A stretch of DNA of 64,000 nt from Sympetrum striolatum (taxonomy: Eukaryota > Arthropoda > Insecta > Odonata > Libellulidae). The notes under the pieces are model-generated. The model did no database searches, had not been told where the DNA came from, and saw only the letters and a program-made list of their open reading frames with translations. Each line of letters starts with the position of its first letter. The first letter of the stretch is position 1. The DNA lies in the NCBI GenBank assembly GCA_947579665.1, contig OX388351.1, positions 496,001 to 560,000 on the forward strand, read 5' to 3'. This document shows positions 12,075 through 24,237 of this stretch, in pieces. Made by a program: the position numbers and the translations under genes.

Positions 12075-13217
12075 GAGTAAAATGTTGCTTGCATACTGCA
12101 AGCAGATCGGCAACACTAATTTCATATCGGCATCAAATCGGGACGGTCCTCAAAAGAAAAAAAAAGGATTGAAAATATTCTTAAAATTGGCTGAAATTTA
12201 ATCGTCTGGCATCGAACCCGGGTCTTTACTGTTGAACTTTCTATGCAGCACAATAGAACATCGCCATCTCTAACTATGTGTGAAAATTCAAGCAGAAATA
12301 TGGGCTACAACTGCCTCAAAAGACGTTCTAATTTTCACGATGGTAAATGCCTCTCTGGATTCGAACCAAGGACGATCTTGGAAATCTAAAACATGATTTT
12401 GAAATGTATCTATAATTTCTGTCTACATGCCGAATTTCAAGTTTCTATATTGTTGGGAAAGTGTTCAAAATAATTATTGAATATCGGATCAGTTACTGAT
12501 TGTAGAGACGCCTGGTGTCGAACCCAGGACACACTGGTAGCTGTGAATGCACAGTTAGATTTTTATGAACTTGATCTTATTGTATGCAAAGTTTGAAGTC
12601 AATATCATGCCGAGAAGTACCTAAAATTTGTTTCCGTTATCCCCATAAGAAATGCATTGTGGAGTGCAAATGGCCCTCTGGGATCGAACCAAGGACCATA
12701 AGCGAATAAAAAAAATTTGATTATGATATATATTTATGATTTCTAACCCCATGCCAAATTTCAAGTTTCCATGCATTCGAAAAGGGGTCCAAAAGAAATC
12801 TTAAAAATCGCCACAATGCGTTTTAAACGGCCGATTTTTGCCCCGACCTAGCATCGAACCCAGGATATTTTCCGTAAAACTCATTTATGTTTTCGATAGA
12901 TCATGTTCATATATATAGGCTCCTTGAGTTTTAATTCTCTACCTATCCGGAAAGTATTTTTTTTTAATTCCCGAAAATCAAAGCAATGCATTTAAACGGG
13001 AAAAATCGAGACTTTGGAGCCCTCTGGAATCGAACCCATGACACTGAGGTTCAAAATCGCAATTTTTCTGGAAGTTATACGTTATGGCCAATATGTCGTA
13101 AAAATTTCAAGCCATTGACGCTAGTGGTTTAGCCTGTGACTTTGTATCCTCTCTATATATACATATATATATATATGATATATGAATGAATCCGGAGAAG
13201 CATCTATATATAATAGA
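12074..13217 (+). repeat. TA-bounded six-module repeat, copy 1
   Basis: The copy starts with cgagtaaaatg and a perfect hairpin GCTTGCA-TAC-TGCAAGC, and ends with gaatgaatccggagaagcatc followed by tatataatagata. Inside are six modules, each with a TCGAACC core (reverse of the tRNA B box GGTTCGA) at 12212, 12361, 12518, 12684, 12854 and 13030. Spacings are 149, 157, 166, 170 and 176 bp. Between the cores, the modules share a phrase like atgccgaatttcaagtttc, so they look like diverged tandem duplicates. The first module also has a D-arm-like gttagagatgg (minus strand, 12264-12274), giving a tRNA-sized A/B-box pair. No protein is encoded. I infer a non-autonomous element or satellite-like family. 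Confidence 0.85.
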
Positions 13218-14301
13218 TAAGAGTAAAATGTAGCTTGCATACTGCAAGCAGATCGGCAATACTAATTTTATATCGGCAACAATCGGGACGGTCATCAAAA
13301 GAAAAAAAAAAGGATTGAAAAAATTCTTATAATTCGCTGCAATTTCATCATCTGGCATCGAACCCGGGTCATACTGGTGATCAAACTATGCAGCACTATA
13401 GAAGATCACCATCTCTGACTTTGTGTGAAAATTCAACCAAAAATATTGGTTACAACTACCTCAAACTACGTTCTACTTCTCACGAATGTAAATGGCTCTC
13501 TGGATTCAAACCAAGGACTATCTAGGAAATCTAAAATATGTTCATAAAATGAATCTATGATCTCTATCTATATGCCGAATTTCAAGTTTATATATTATTG
13601 GGAAAGTTTTCAAAATAATTCCTAAAAATCGGATCAACTTCTGATTGCAGAGACACCTGGTGTCGAACATAGGACACATTGATAGCTGTGAATGCACAGT
13701 TAGATTTTTATGAACTTGATCTTATTGTATGCAAAGTTTGAAGTCAATATCATGCCGAGAAGTACCTAAAATTTGTTTCCGTTATCCCCATAAGAAATGC
13801 ATTGTGGAGTGCAAATGGCCCTCTGGGATCGAACCAAGGACCATAAGCGAATAAAAAAAATTTGATTATGATATATATTTATGATTTCTAACCCCATGCC
13901 AAATTTCAAGTTTCCATGCATTCGAAAAGGGGTCCAAAAGAAATCTTAAAAATCGCCACAATGCGTTTTAAACGGCCGATTTTTGCCCCGACCTAGCATC
14001 GAACCCAGGATATTTTCCGTAAAACTCATTTATGTTTTCGATAGATCATGTTCATATATATAGGCTCCTTGAGTTTTAATTCTCTACCTATCCGGAAAGT
14101 ATTTTTTTTTAATTCCCGAAAATCAAAGCAATGCATTTAAACGGGAAAAATCGAGACTTTGGAGCCCTCTGGAATCGAACCCATGACACTGAGGTTCAAA
14201 ATCGCAATTTTTCTGGAAGTTATACGTTATGGCCAATATGTCGTAAAAATTTCAAGCCATTGACGCTAGTGGTTTAGCCTGTGACTTTGTATCCTCTCTC
14301 T
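13218..14301 (+). repeat. TA-bounded six-module repeat, copy 2
   Basis: Same order as copy 1, with cores at 13358, 13506 (mutated to ttcaaacc), 13664, 13829, 13999 and 14175. From about 13686 to 14300 it appears identical to copy 1 shifted by 1145 bp, while the left half has clear differences. Its right end runs directly into the inverted copy 3, so it lacks its own distal end sequence. Confidence 0.85.
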
Positions 14302-15476
14302 ATCTATTATATATAGATGCTTCTCCGGATTCATTCATATATCATATATATATATATATATAGAGAGGATACAAACTCACAGGCTAAACCACTAGCGTCA
14401 ATGGCTTGAAATTTTTACGACATATTGGCCATAGAGTGTAACCGCCAGAAAAATTGCGATTTTGATCCTCAGTGTCATAGGTTCGATTCCAGAGGGCCCC
14501 AAAGTCCCGATTTTTCCCGTTTGAATGCATTGCCGTGATTTTCGGGAATTAAAAAAAAATACTTTCCGGATAGGTAGAGAAGTAAAACTCAAGGTGCCTA
14601 TATATATGGTCTTGGACTTTCGAAAACATCAATGACTTTTACAAAAGTTATCCTGGGTTCGATGCTAGGACGATGCAAAGATCTGCCCTTTAAAATACAT
14701 GGGAGCCGTTTTTCATTATTTTTTTAGATGCACTTATCGAAATGATAGGATGTTCGTGCTTGGCTGGAAGATGTATGGTACGAATAAGTTTTAGAAAAAA
14801 ATTTTCATAAGACCATAGTGTTCCTGGGTTCGAAGCCAGAGCACAATAACGTTTCTCTCATAAGGAATATAAAGGAAAAGTAGTACGTCATTTGAGGCAG
14901 TTGTAACCAATATTTCTGCTTGAATTTGCATACGCGGTTAGAGATGGTGTTTTCCTTTTGTGCTGCATAGAAAGTATTGCCTGAAAGACCCGGGTTCGAT
15001 GCCGGGCGGTAAAAATATCACCCATATATAATACTATGGGGTATCTTTTCATGATTCTTTTATGCATTTATCGATATGTAAGGGAGCTCTTGCTTAGATG
15101 GAAGATGTATATTAACACTTTGTTTAAGAAAAAAAATAGATAAGACCATGCTGTTCCTGGGTTCGATGCCAGAGCACATTATAATTTCTCAAATAAGGAG
15201 TGTATGTGAATAGTAGGACGTCGTTTGAGGTAGTTGCACCTAATAGTTTTGCTTGAATTTTCACACATAGTTTGATATGGTAATTTTCTATTTTGCTGCA
15301 TAGTAAGTACACCAGGAAGACCGGGGTTCGCTGCCAGGTGATTAAATTGCAGCGAATTCTACGAATATTTTGAATTTTTTTTTTCTTTTGATGTCCGTCC
15401 CGATATGATGCCGATATGAAATTAGTGTTGTCGATCTGCTTGCAGTATGCAAGCAACATTTTACTCGTATATATAT
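14302..15476 (-). repeat. TA-bounded six-module repeat, copy 3, inverted
   Basis: This copy is reversed relative to its neighbours: it begins with the distal end (gatgcttctccggattcattc) and finishes with the hairpin and cattttactcg. On the plus strand the cores read GGTTCGA or a variant near 14480, 14656, 14826, 14993, 15161 and 15324, spaced 163-175 bp. Its middle modules differ in sequence from those of the other copies, but the T-arm-like cores and spacing persist. A D-arm-like cggttagagatgg lies at 14935-14947, upstream of the core at 14993. Confidence 0.8.
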
Positions 15477-16655
15477 ATATATGATACGAGTAAAATGTAG
15501 CTTGCATACTGCAAGCAAATCGACAACACTAATTTCATAACGGCATTATATCGGGACGGTCCCGGAAACGAAAAAAAGGATTGAAAATATTCTTAAAATT
15601 CGCTTTAATTTAATCGTCTGGCATCGAACCCGGGTATTTTTGGTGAAATTTCTATGCAGCACATCAGAAGATCATCTTCTCTAAATACGTGTGAAAATTC
15701 AAGCAGAAATATTGGCTGCAACTGCCTCAAACGAAGACCTTTTCACGAATATTAACAGCTCTCTGGATTCGAACCAAGGACGATCTAGGAAATATAAAAT
15801 ATGTTTTCGAAATGTATCTATAAGTTCTATATATATGCCGAATTTCAAGTTTTAATATTATTGGGAAGGGGTTCAAAATAATTCTTAAAAATCGGATCAG
15901 TGATTGATTGTAGAGACGCCTGGTGTCGAACCCTGGACGTATTGGAAGCTGTAAATGCACAAAATTACTTGTTAGGACCTGATCTAATTTCATACAAAGT
16001 TTGAAGTCGATATCATACCGGGAAGTACCTAAAATGTGTTTCCGTTATCCCCATAAGAAATGCATTGTGGAGTGCAAATGGCCCTCTGGGATCGAACCAA
16101 GGACCATCAGCGAATATGTAAAATTTGATTATGAAATATATTTATGATTTCTAACCCCATGCCAAATTTCAAGTTTCCATGCATTCGGAAAGGGGTCCAA
16201 AAAAAATCCTAAAAATCGCCACAATACATTTTAAACGGCCGATTTTTGCCCCGACCTAGCATCGAACCCGGGATATTTTCCGTAAAACTCATTTATGGTT
16301 TCGATAGATCATGTTCATATATATAGGCTCCTTGTGTTTTGATTCTCTACCTATCCGGGAAGTATTTTATTTTAATTCCCGAAAATCAAAGCAATGCATT
16401 TAAACGGGAAAAATCGGGACTTTGGGGCCCTCTGGAATCGAACCCATGACACTGAGGTTCAATATCGCAATTTTTCTGGCGGTGACACGTTATGGCCAAT
16501 ATGTCGTAAAAATTTCAAGTCAATGACGCTTGTGGTTTAGGCTGTGAATTTGTATCCTCTCTATATATATATATGATATATGAATGAATCCGGAGAAGCA
16601 TCTATATATAATAGATATGAATGAATCCGGAGAAGCATCTATATATAATAGATAT
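15477..16655 (+). repeat. TA-bounded six-module repeat, copy 4
   Basis: It starts head to head with copy 3 across a short TA run. Cores lie at 15624, 15769, 15926, 16092, 16262 and 16439 (spacings 145, 157, 166, 170, 177 bp). The distal end gaatgaatccggagaagcatc is duplicated in tandem at about 16580-16650. Beyond it the sequence becomes unique. Confidence 0.85.
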
Positions 16656-19293
16656 ATGTCATATAGATGTCATGAGCAACTTGTTAGAAAATGCTAAATT
16701 CTGAGGATTGTTACAAGATTATTGTTATCTAGTCCTCAAACCGAGAACATCAGTCATCAATGTCAACTGTTTATTTTTTTCTGATGAGTGTTTATAATAA
16801 TAAACAAATTCACTGCAGTCTTAAATAAAATTTATCATGCAGAGTTTTCGTCCAAGTAAGGAATACCTAAGTGTTTGGATTTCAAATAACAACTTAATGA
16901 TAGGATGTAAATTTAAAATAAAAACAGAATCTGATAACTATTCGAATGATTTAATGTATAGCATGTAGTTTAGGAAGGTTGTTCAGTCTTACACTGCAAT
17001 GCTTGTATTTTTGAAGGCCAACCTGAGTATCGTTGCCCTAGGTCATTGACACCATCTTTAAGAAGCGCATTCGTGCGTTTTAGTGAAGACAATGAAATTA
17101 TGGAAATAATTGCCGTTTTGTGGAAGAACCAAGCAATTAATTATCCTTATTTCAAAATGAACAATTTTGTGATAATTGATGGTTTCAAATTACAAGTCCA
17201 AAACGATAAGGAATGCGGGTCCCAAAGAAACCATGTTGCAAACCAACTTCAATCTCTTGCAAGTCTACATTATTGGAATGAAACTATTTAATATATGTAT
17301 TTAATTTAGACTTCATGATATAGTTATACTATTGTGAATTGTATAGTGAATGAAACATGCTATAATGGAATTAGTAGAGCTTAACGTAAATAATTGCTTT
17401 TCAGTTAATTTTTTCGAAAGGAAAATTAAATCAAAATTACCCGTACAATATCAATGCAATAGCTATTGATGTGGCCAATAATATTTGTCTATTTGAGCAT
17501 GTCGTCGGTAAAAACGGGTAGAAAGCGAAGCTATTTCACTTTGGCTCAATCTGGAACATGCAACAAGCAGATGCTGAGGACGAAACATGTAACCGTGACA
17601 AGGAGCGGATATGTAAACGTATGACAAGGCGATACGTTTGATTTTGAATGCTTCGAAGGAAGAACAAGGGTTGCGAAAATGCTCTCAAACGAGGTTTGGG
17701 AATCCATGGAAGAAAAACAGATTAGAAGCTAGGCTTCGATTATTTTTTCGAATTATGAGAAAGTACGACTGAGTATTACATGATCGGTATTATGTGACCA
17801 TCTACTACTACTTTGGCCGATCTGAAAATGAGCGTAAAATAAGATAAATGGAAACTAGTTGTTTAATGCACAGGAGTTTTTACATCGGAGGTTTCTATAA
17901 GGGACTGATTGATGAATGCTTACGAAAAGGGAATTTACTGTCACGAAGGAAACTGAATCATAGCCTTAAATATTACAGGTTTAGTAACATTTCTCTGCCA
18001 TTGAGATGATAAATTTTAGTTTGCTAACATACTCGATTTCTGAAAGCTTTAAAGACGCCAAAAGTTGCAATTAGATATGGAAACTCGAAGTTTGAAGACT
18101 CGATGCTTACACCCGTTGTCATACGCTGAAAGACGAGTTTTAGGGTATGAACGAAGACATATATTAAGATGTAGAACATACTAAATGATTCTAAGATGAT
18201 TCAACTGAAGGAAATTAGAAATTATTTTAATTTTATTTAATAATTACGCAATTAAATGATTTTAATTGATACAGGATGACAGAACCCGGATGGATTAACT
18301 ATATGATCTCCTTGATTCTTAGTTCGATCCCACTACAGCAGTGAAACGGACAAATCATTTTAAGAATAATGCTTTCCGCTGACGAAATAAGATAGCAAAA
18401 AACTAAAAACAGAAGTTGGAATGCTCTAGGTCCACATCTCCTGCTTTACGCTGAGAGTCTTGCACGGTATTTTTATAAATATAGAAGGAAAAATATAGCA
18501 TTACACCATCAAAATCGTTATGGACCATGAACGATTCCAACGTATCATTCATTTATCATTCGTCTCATTTAAGGCTATTTCTAGGAATATATTTAGCGTT
18601 TAATGTTAGTTAGAAATTACGGCATTGAAGTCGGTTTAGGCACATTTCCCATCACAATGGTAATTAATATCGGCTCTGGAAATATTTCGGAGCCGCACGT
18701 TTCCAGTACGCTTCCTATCTCACGTAAGACGTCTCCGTCAAGTTCGTTAACACGCCTACGAATGATTTAATTAACCCTGAAAGCACGCGCTGTCTACTGC
18801 ACGCTAATGAATACGCAAATTAAAGGGCAAGCAAAGCGTAAGTTGCCAGCCAATGGTGAAGATACCAGCTGAACACTTCTTATTGAAGATTGTAATAAAC
18901 GCTTATGCTAATCGCGGTCGTTTTTATGTTTATTTTATACTGATTTGATGTCCATAACTTTAATGCAAATTTATTTCCTCTCCCTAAGAAAAAAGTGAAA
19001 TATTTGCGCTTTTTATTTTTTTGCTGTAAATCTTCTCAAGTCTGGGTCCTAATGAAAAATATCCATAGATGGAGAAGTGAAAAGTTAGCTCCGTAAGTTT
19101 CCGAGAAAAAGCTTTGCGAAGACAGTTTTTCCAAACAATGAAAACATTTCGTTTTCGTCTTGTATTTTGCTCAAAATCAGGAAAATTATTCATCCCAAGA
19201 GGAACATGACAGTTGATAAATATGTTCAGCCTTAATTCCAGATCAAAAGTATGCCCGTAGACCCACAAAAATGCATCATAAGGTGGCATACCC
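16656..19293. other. Non-coding stretch with a homeobox-site-rich part
   Basis: No gene recognised. An 81-codon open frame at 17046-17291 and a 101-codon minus frame at 18984-19289 have no recognisable motifs. The part at 18600-18900 has moderate GC and several TAATTA/TTTAATTA-type sites, so it could be a conserved regulatory element, but that is only a guess. Confidence 0.3.
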
Positions 19294-19376
19294 TTAAATA
19301 ATTCAAAAACCTACTTCGTATTTGCCACAAATATAGAGAATAATTCGAATACGAAGTACGTTTTCGAATTATTTGA
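19294..19376. repeat. Short inverted repeat (29-nt arms)
   Basis: ttaaataattcaaaaac at the left arm (19294-19322) is nearly the reverse complement of the right arm (19348-19376, ending cgaattatttga), separated by 25 nt. Both arms contain tacttcgtatt or its complement. It resembles a tiny foldback transposon relic. Confidence 0.6.
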
Positions 19377-20340
19377 GATAGCGTTCCACAACATTATGCC
19401 CGAACATCTTGCGTTTGCGGTATACCTATTTTTTCTGCATGCAAAAATCTAAGTGTCAACTGATCAGGATATATTGCTATCATTATGCAGTTAGGAAATA
19501 CCTAATCATAAATGTAATGAGTACCTAAAATATTGTGAGAGATCATTAATATTGTTGTATCAGTTCTTGGGAATTTTGGATTAACTTGTTAATCCACACA
19601 GACGAAGAAATATTATGTTGCAACTGCCACGTGTAGAGTGGTTAGCCAATACCTTTTTGGTAAACTCTCATTTTTCCAGAAAGAATTGAAATCTTAAAGT
19701 CATCCATCCAGTATCTTCTCTCTAATTCGTGTCTCGTGATCTCGAGCAATTATCTTGAGTTGCTAGAGGTAACACATGCACACATATACAATTAGCCTCA
19801 ATCATATTTCTATGATCCTAATGATTCTCATCTTGTATCGGAGAGCAACTTTGTAAGGGTGCGAGATATGTGGTAACGTCTTAAATGAAAAGTTTTCAAA
19901 AGTTGTGACTTAAACACAAGAAGCGATTCTCATGTTACTAGTACACCTAATGTTTTCCAACATTAACTTCAATTATTTATTTACTATTTGTTATTAATTT
20001 CGTATGTAGTCTCTGCCGCCAAGACAAAAATACTTTACGCAATTCAGAGAAGTTTATATGTATTTAATTATAACATATTTTATTTACGCACCGGTAAAAT
20101 CAATACGCGATATTTTTGAAACCAGACCAAATAACGAACCTGGATCCTCTATACTTCGATCGGATGCTTAAAAATTAACCATCTCGTACCGTTTCACGGG
20201 ATTGATTATTGGCCATTATAAAGGCGGTCCTGAATTAGCGACACTCACTACACAAAAGTCCTGTAATGGATATTCGGCCAAGGAAGAGGAGGGGGTTTAT
20301 CCGTTTGAAGTATCATAAAGGAAGTGAAGGAAATGAAATT
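19377..20340. other. Unique AT-rich stretch
   Basis: Nothing recognised on either strand apart from short chance open frames. Confidence 0.4.
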
Positions 20341-20346
20341 GAAGTT

Positions 20347-21104
20347 CGGGTTAATGGTAGTTATCTGGGGATTATACTATTACCTTTTTTCAGGTAGAAA
20401 TTTGGAGGGTCGCCGTCCTAATCCGGACCCTTAGCTCGCCTTCGTAGCTCGGGAGCGCCTGGTTGCCATAACAGGGGAGACCATAAAAAAACTGACCGCG
20501 TGGAATACGATTTAAAAAGTTATAAACACTTCAAATGAGCAACAATTTATTATCATCGTCGTCTCACTCGTCCTAAGAGTTATACAAGGGTCTTTTGATC
20601 GACCTTCTACGATGAAAATTATGATTCTTTCGTGATTTTGTAAGAAATAACCCGTTGACGCACGGCAAAGTTGCTTAGTAAGATAGGCGGGTGTTTTAAA
20701 TATCTCAAAGGGGGTAGGATTGGGTTGGGGGGAGGATTTAAAGATTTCTAGATTTTTGCTAGAAATCCCTCCCCCCTACCCTTCCCAACCGCAACGTTGC
20801 CGTGTGTAAACGGGTAATTTCTTGCAAAATCACGAAAAATCTTAATTTTCGTCGTAGAACGTCGATCAAAAGACGCTTGTATATCTCTTAGGACGAGTGA
20901 AATGACGAATATAATAAATTGTTGCTCATTTGAATTGTTTACAACTTTTTAAATCGTATTCCACTCGGTCAGTATTTTTTATGGTGACGGCCGGGCGCTC
21001 CCGAGCTACGAAGGCGAGCTGAGGGTCCGGATTAAGACGGCGACCCTCCAAATTTCTACCTGAAAAAAAGTAATGGTATAATCCCCAGATAACTACCATT
21101 AACC
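20347..21104. mobile_element. Foldback (MITE-like) element, 758 bp
   Basis: The two halves (about 20347-20750 and 20760-21104) are inverted copies. Both outer ends read GGTTAATGGTAGTTATCTGG inward. The same GAAGTT occurs just outside each end (20341-20346 and 21105-21110), a candidate 6 bp target duplication. The left arm has an extra ~35 bp near 20675-20710 that is absent from the right arm. There is no coding capacity. The superfamily is not clear from the termini. Confidence 0.75.
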
Positions 21105-21479
21105 GAAGTTTGTTCTTTAAGTGTGCACCCTAAAATAAATCGAGCTGGTAAAGAAGGTGAATAACTAATGGAAAAGTAGTTTTTATCATAAAATGTGTAT
21201 TTAAGAATCGTTTATATGTATGGAATGTTATCTTCGAACTTACACTAATATTTCGAACGCCGATGACCGTGGTCCACTAGATACTTTAGTCAATAAATCG
21301 CAATTTAGATTTTTAATCCTTATCAGGATACAATAGGCCTTTGAGTATCTCATGCGACTCCATTTTTATTCCAGCAAATCACTCCCACATTAGCACCATT
21401 AAACGCTCAAACCGCAATAGATCATACGCTGCGGCTATGTATCACCAATGTTTGCCCGCATAACATGCGACACTAACGC

Positions 21480-22140
21480 ATGCCTTTAGTGATTTACAAT
21501 CCCCGTGGGAGAGTAGTACATCCACGCACGATCGAGAGGAAAAGCGCAATGGAGTCGGTCGCGCCCAGACCCACGCACCCTCAAAGGCGCAAAGCAAACA
21601 ATGGCGGACGCTAACGGGAGCAGACTCAAGACGAAGGTGTGATAATGATTGATCGAAAGCGAACGAGATCGACCCAAAACGAACGAATCGCGATAATTCA
21701 TCCCCGGATATCGAATTTCTTTCTCTTTCTATGGCGGCATTCGTAACCCATTGTCCGCTCTCTCCCGCATATTAAAATTCTAGATCTCTCGCGTTCATTA
21801 CGACTTTTCGATTGCTTTTCCTTTTCGATTGCCATCCCCGTGAGGTCATCCGCCCTTGATTAAGGTCGCGGCAAAATAAAAAAAACGACGAATTAACGCG
21901 CCAATGTAATCTGGACTAAAGCCGTATCGCGCGGCGATGGTCTTTTGTTTATGTTTTTCCCGCCTTTTTCTGCGGCGTATTTCCGTCGCTTCACGCGTCG
22001 GTGCGTGGCGAACGCTGAAATGGACTCTTCGACAAACTAATTATCGAATCCCCAGCGGAATTCATTTATTTTATCCGAGGTGGGATTTTTCTCTCGATAA
22101 TCGGATGCCGATGGAGGGCCCTCATTATAGAACTGGCCCA
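21480..22140. other. CpG-rich island, candidate regulatory region
   Basis: This is one of the most CpG-rich parts of the window. It contains ATGGCGG at 21601 and at 21731 and several atcga/tcgcg strings. Open frames here (71 aa minus, 82 aa plus) lack motifs. A host promoter, enhancer or Polycomb-type element is plausible from composition only. Confidence 0.25.
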
Positions 22141-22615
22141 TTTTTTACGAACATTCTAATAAGTAAATACTGTATACACATATGAGCGATTTTATTATTT
22201 TCATCTATATTTCCAAATTTTATACTTAAACTAAATAAGTCATAAGCAGTGAAACAGACAAAATTAGTTAATGGATTCTGAAAGTAGAGCTATATTACAA
22301 AATCAATATATGTTGGAAGCATATTGTGGGAAGCCATGACAAATTCAAAATAAACCAAGCAGTCCTTCATAACTTCCACCAAATATAACTCATTTCCTTG
22401 CAAATATTTGTTGAAAGTTGCGATGGACTTGTAGTTTATTTAGAGCTATATTACGTCTTCAATCCACCACATGTATGGAATGTAATGGAATAATCTATCT
22501 CACGACGCAGGGTTGAAAACAAATAAATCTGTAATTAAACATTTTCTGGGTATCGTACAATTATGGTAATGATAGTATGAAATCTACTGAGATCCATTGA
22601 ATCCATCCTCATTAT

Positions 22616-22745
22616 TACTTTCTCCATATACGAAGTATAGAGAAAGTATTGTTTTCATGAAAAAATTCGACTTCGAGATTTCAACGGAAATACATGTTTT
22701 GGGGTCCCTAGAACACGTTTTGACCATTTTCGGGATGATGTCTGT

Positions 22746-22789
<44 letters not shown>

Positions 22790-23646
22790 CAGTGGGCGCT
22801 CCAACGTGAAAACTATAAGTCGTATCAGTACCAAACTTCATATATAGTACTGTGGTGTGTGCTGTCAGAGTTGATTAGTTTTTGGAGTAAATCGGTCAAC
22901 CGGAAGTCGAGCTTTATTCATTAAAGTTCATTTCCGGTTTTCAAAATATCTCCATAAATATGATATATACGTATATTGTATTACTTATAAAAGTTTTAGA
23001 TAATCTTATTTACTATAAATTTTGTATTTAACATATTTTTGTATCACCGGATGATTAGGAGTTATTCGTGAAATACTGATAAACCGGAAGAAGATGATTA
23101 TGTACTTTGTGGGCGCTCTAAAATCAAAACTATTTGTCGGATCAACACCAAATTTCAAATATAGTATTTTTGTTACAGTCGTTAGAGTTGATTAGTTTTT
23201 GGAGTAAATCGGTCAACCGGAAGTAAAGCTTCATTCTTCAAAGCTCATTTCCGGTTGTCATAATATCTCCATAAATATGATATTTAGGTATATACTATTA
23301 TTTATAAAAGTTTTAGAAAATGTAATTTACTATAACTTTTGTATAAAACATATTTTTTTATCACTGATTGTTTAGGAGTTATTAATGAAATACTGATAAA
23401 CCGGAAGTTGCTCATTGTGCACTTTGTGTGCGCTCTGGGCTCTATGAGCGAAAGGCCAATTTCATCGTTTTTCATCGATAATGTCCAGAAAAACATTATT
23501 TATAATGTTTGTGACGTAAAAGATAATAATATATAAATTAATCACTCATCTTCAAAGTTTAGATGAAATATAGAGTTCGAAATTACGGTCGTAGATAAAT
23601 ATTTACATCTTACATATGGAGAAAGTCTTGTGCTGGCCACATCAGA
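22616..23646 (+). mobile_element. About 1.03 kb non-autonomous element with TG microsatellite, copy A
   Basis: It starts with a hairpin, TACTTTCTC...GAGAAAGTA enclosing ATA/TAT, and ends near acatatggagaaagtcttg, so CTTTCTCCATAT is inverted at both ends. A TG run fills 22742-22788. The middle holds two to three diverged ~300 bp repeats, each with gtgggcgctc, then gttgattagtttttggag and accggaag. An inverted sister copy lies at 39851-40906. No transposase is encoded. Confidence 0.8.
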
Positions 23647-24237
23647 TTTTTTTTTATTTGATTTCATAAGAAGTTTTATATTTTAAATCTTTAAGATGCA
23701 TAGCGTTACATCCCAATAAGGAAAGTAAAAGAAAACTAAATGCTACTACCTACCTCCCTAAAACCTACCAGCTAAATTGTACTACCCATCCCTCGTAATC
23801 GCTTTATTACCTATCGCAAACTTTCTCTGATTCTAAATCTCTAGTGAAGCAGTAGAGGATCTCACCAGATGAAACAATACCGATTTTTCAACCCGAGACT
23901 ACCATCAAAAGACCAATTAAATGAAATTTTTCAGCTAAATAATTTTCATTCAAATCAATCTTCAAGTTCCACGACAAAACTCAAAAACAACGGCTAAATG
24001 ATTTTTTACTTTTCAAATTCATAATTAATGAACGTAAAAATTAGCCCCACGAAAGTAGTTTAAGAGAAAATTCATTGTGAGCGAAAGCTATTTTTGATAC
24101 GACTAGGAGAAAAGGCGTCATGCCGTTTTATTTATTTATGCATTTTCATATACCGCACTAACATCCATTTCCAGGACTTTTACATTGGTAGGTATTAACA
24201 ACAACAATTACACAAGACCATTCCCTAATCAGAAAAA
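23647..24237. other. AT-rich stretch, nothing recognised
   Basis: No gene or repeat identified. Confidence 0.4.

Noticed and set aside
15124..15507. 127-codon minus-strand open frame in the modular repeat
   Set aside because: It falls inside repeat copy 3, is not conserved in the other copies and shows no domain.
12200..16450. CRISPR-like array suggested by regular repeats
   Set aside because: Modules are ~150-177 bp and diverged, with no short identical repeats or unique spacers; the genome is eukaryotic.
22742..22788. TG run as a coding valine/cysteine repeat
   Set aside because: The 70- and 85-codon frames across it are products of the dinucleotide repeat within a non-coding element.
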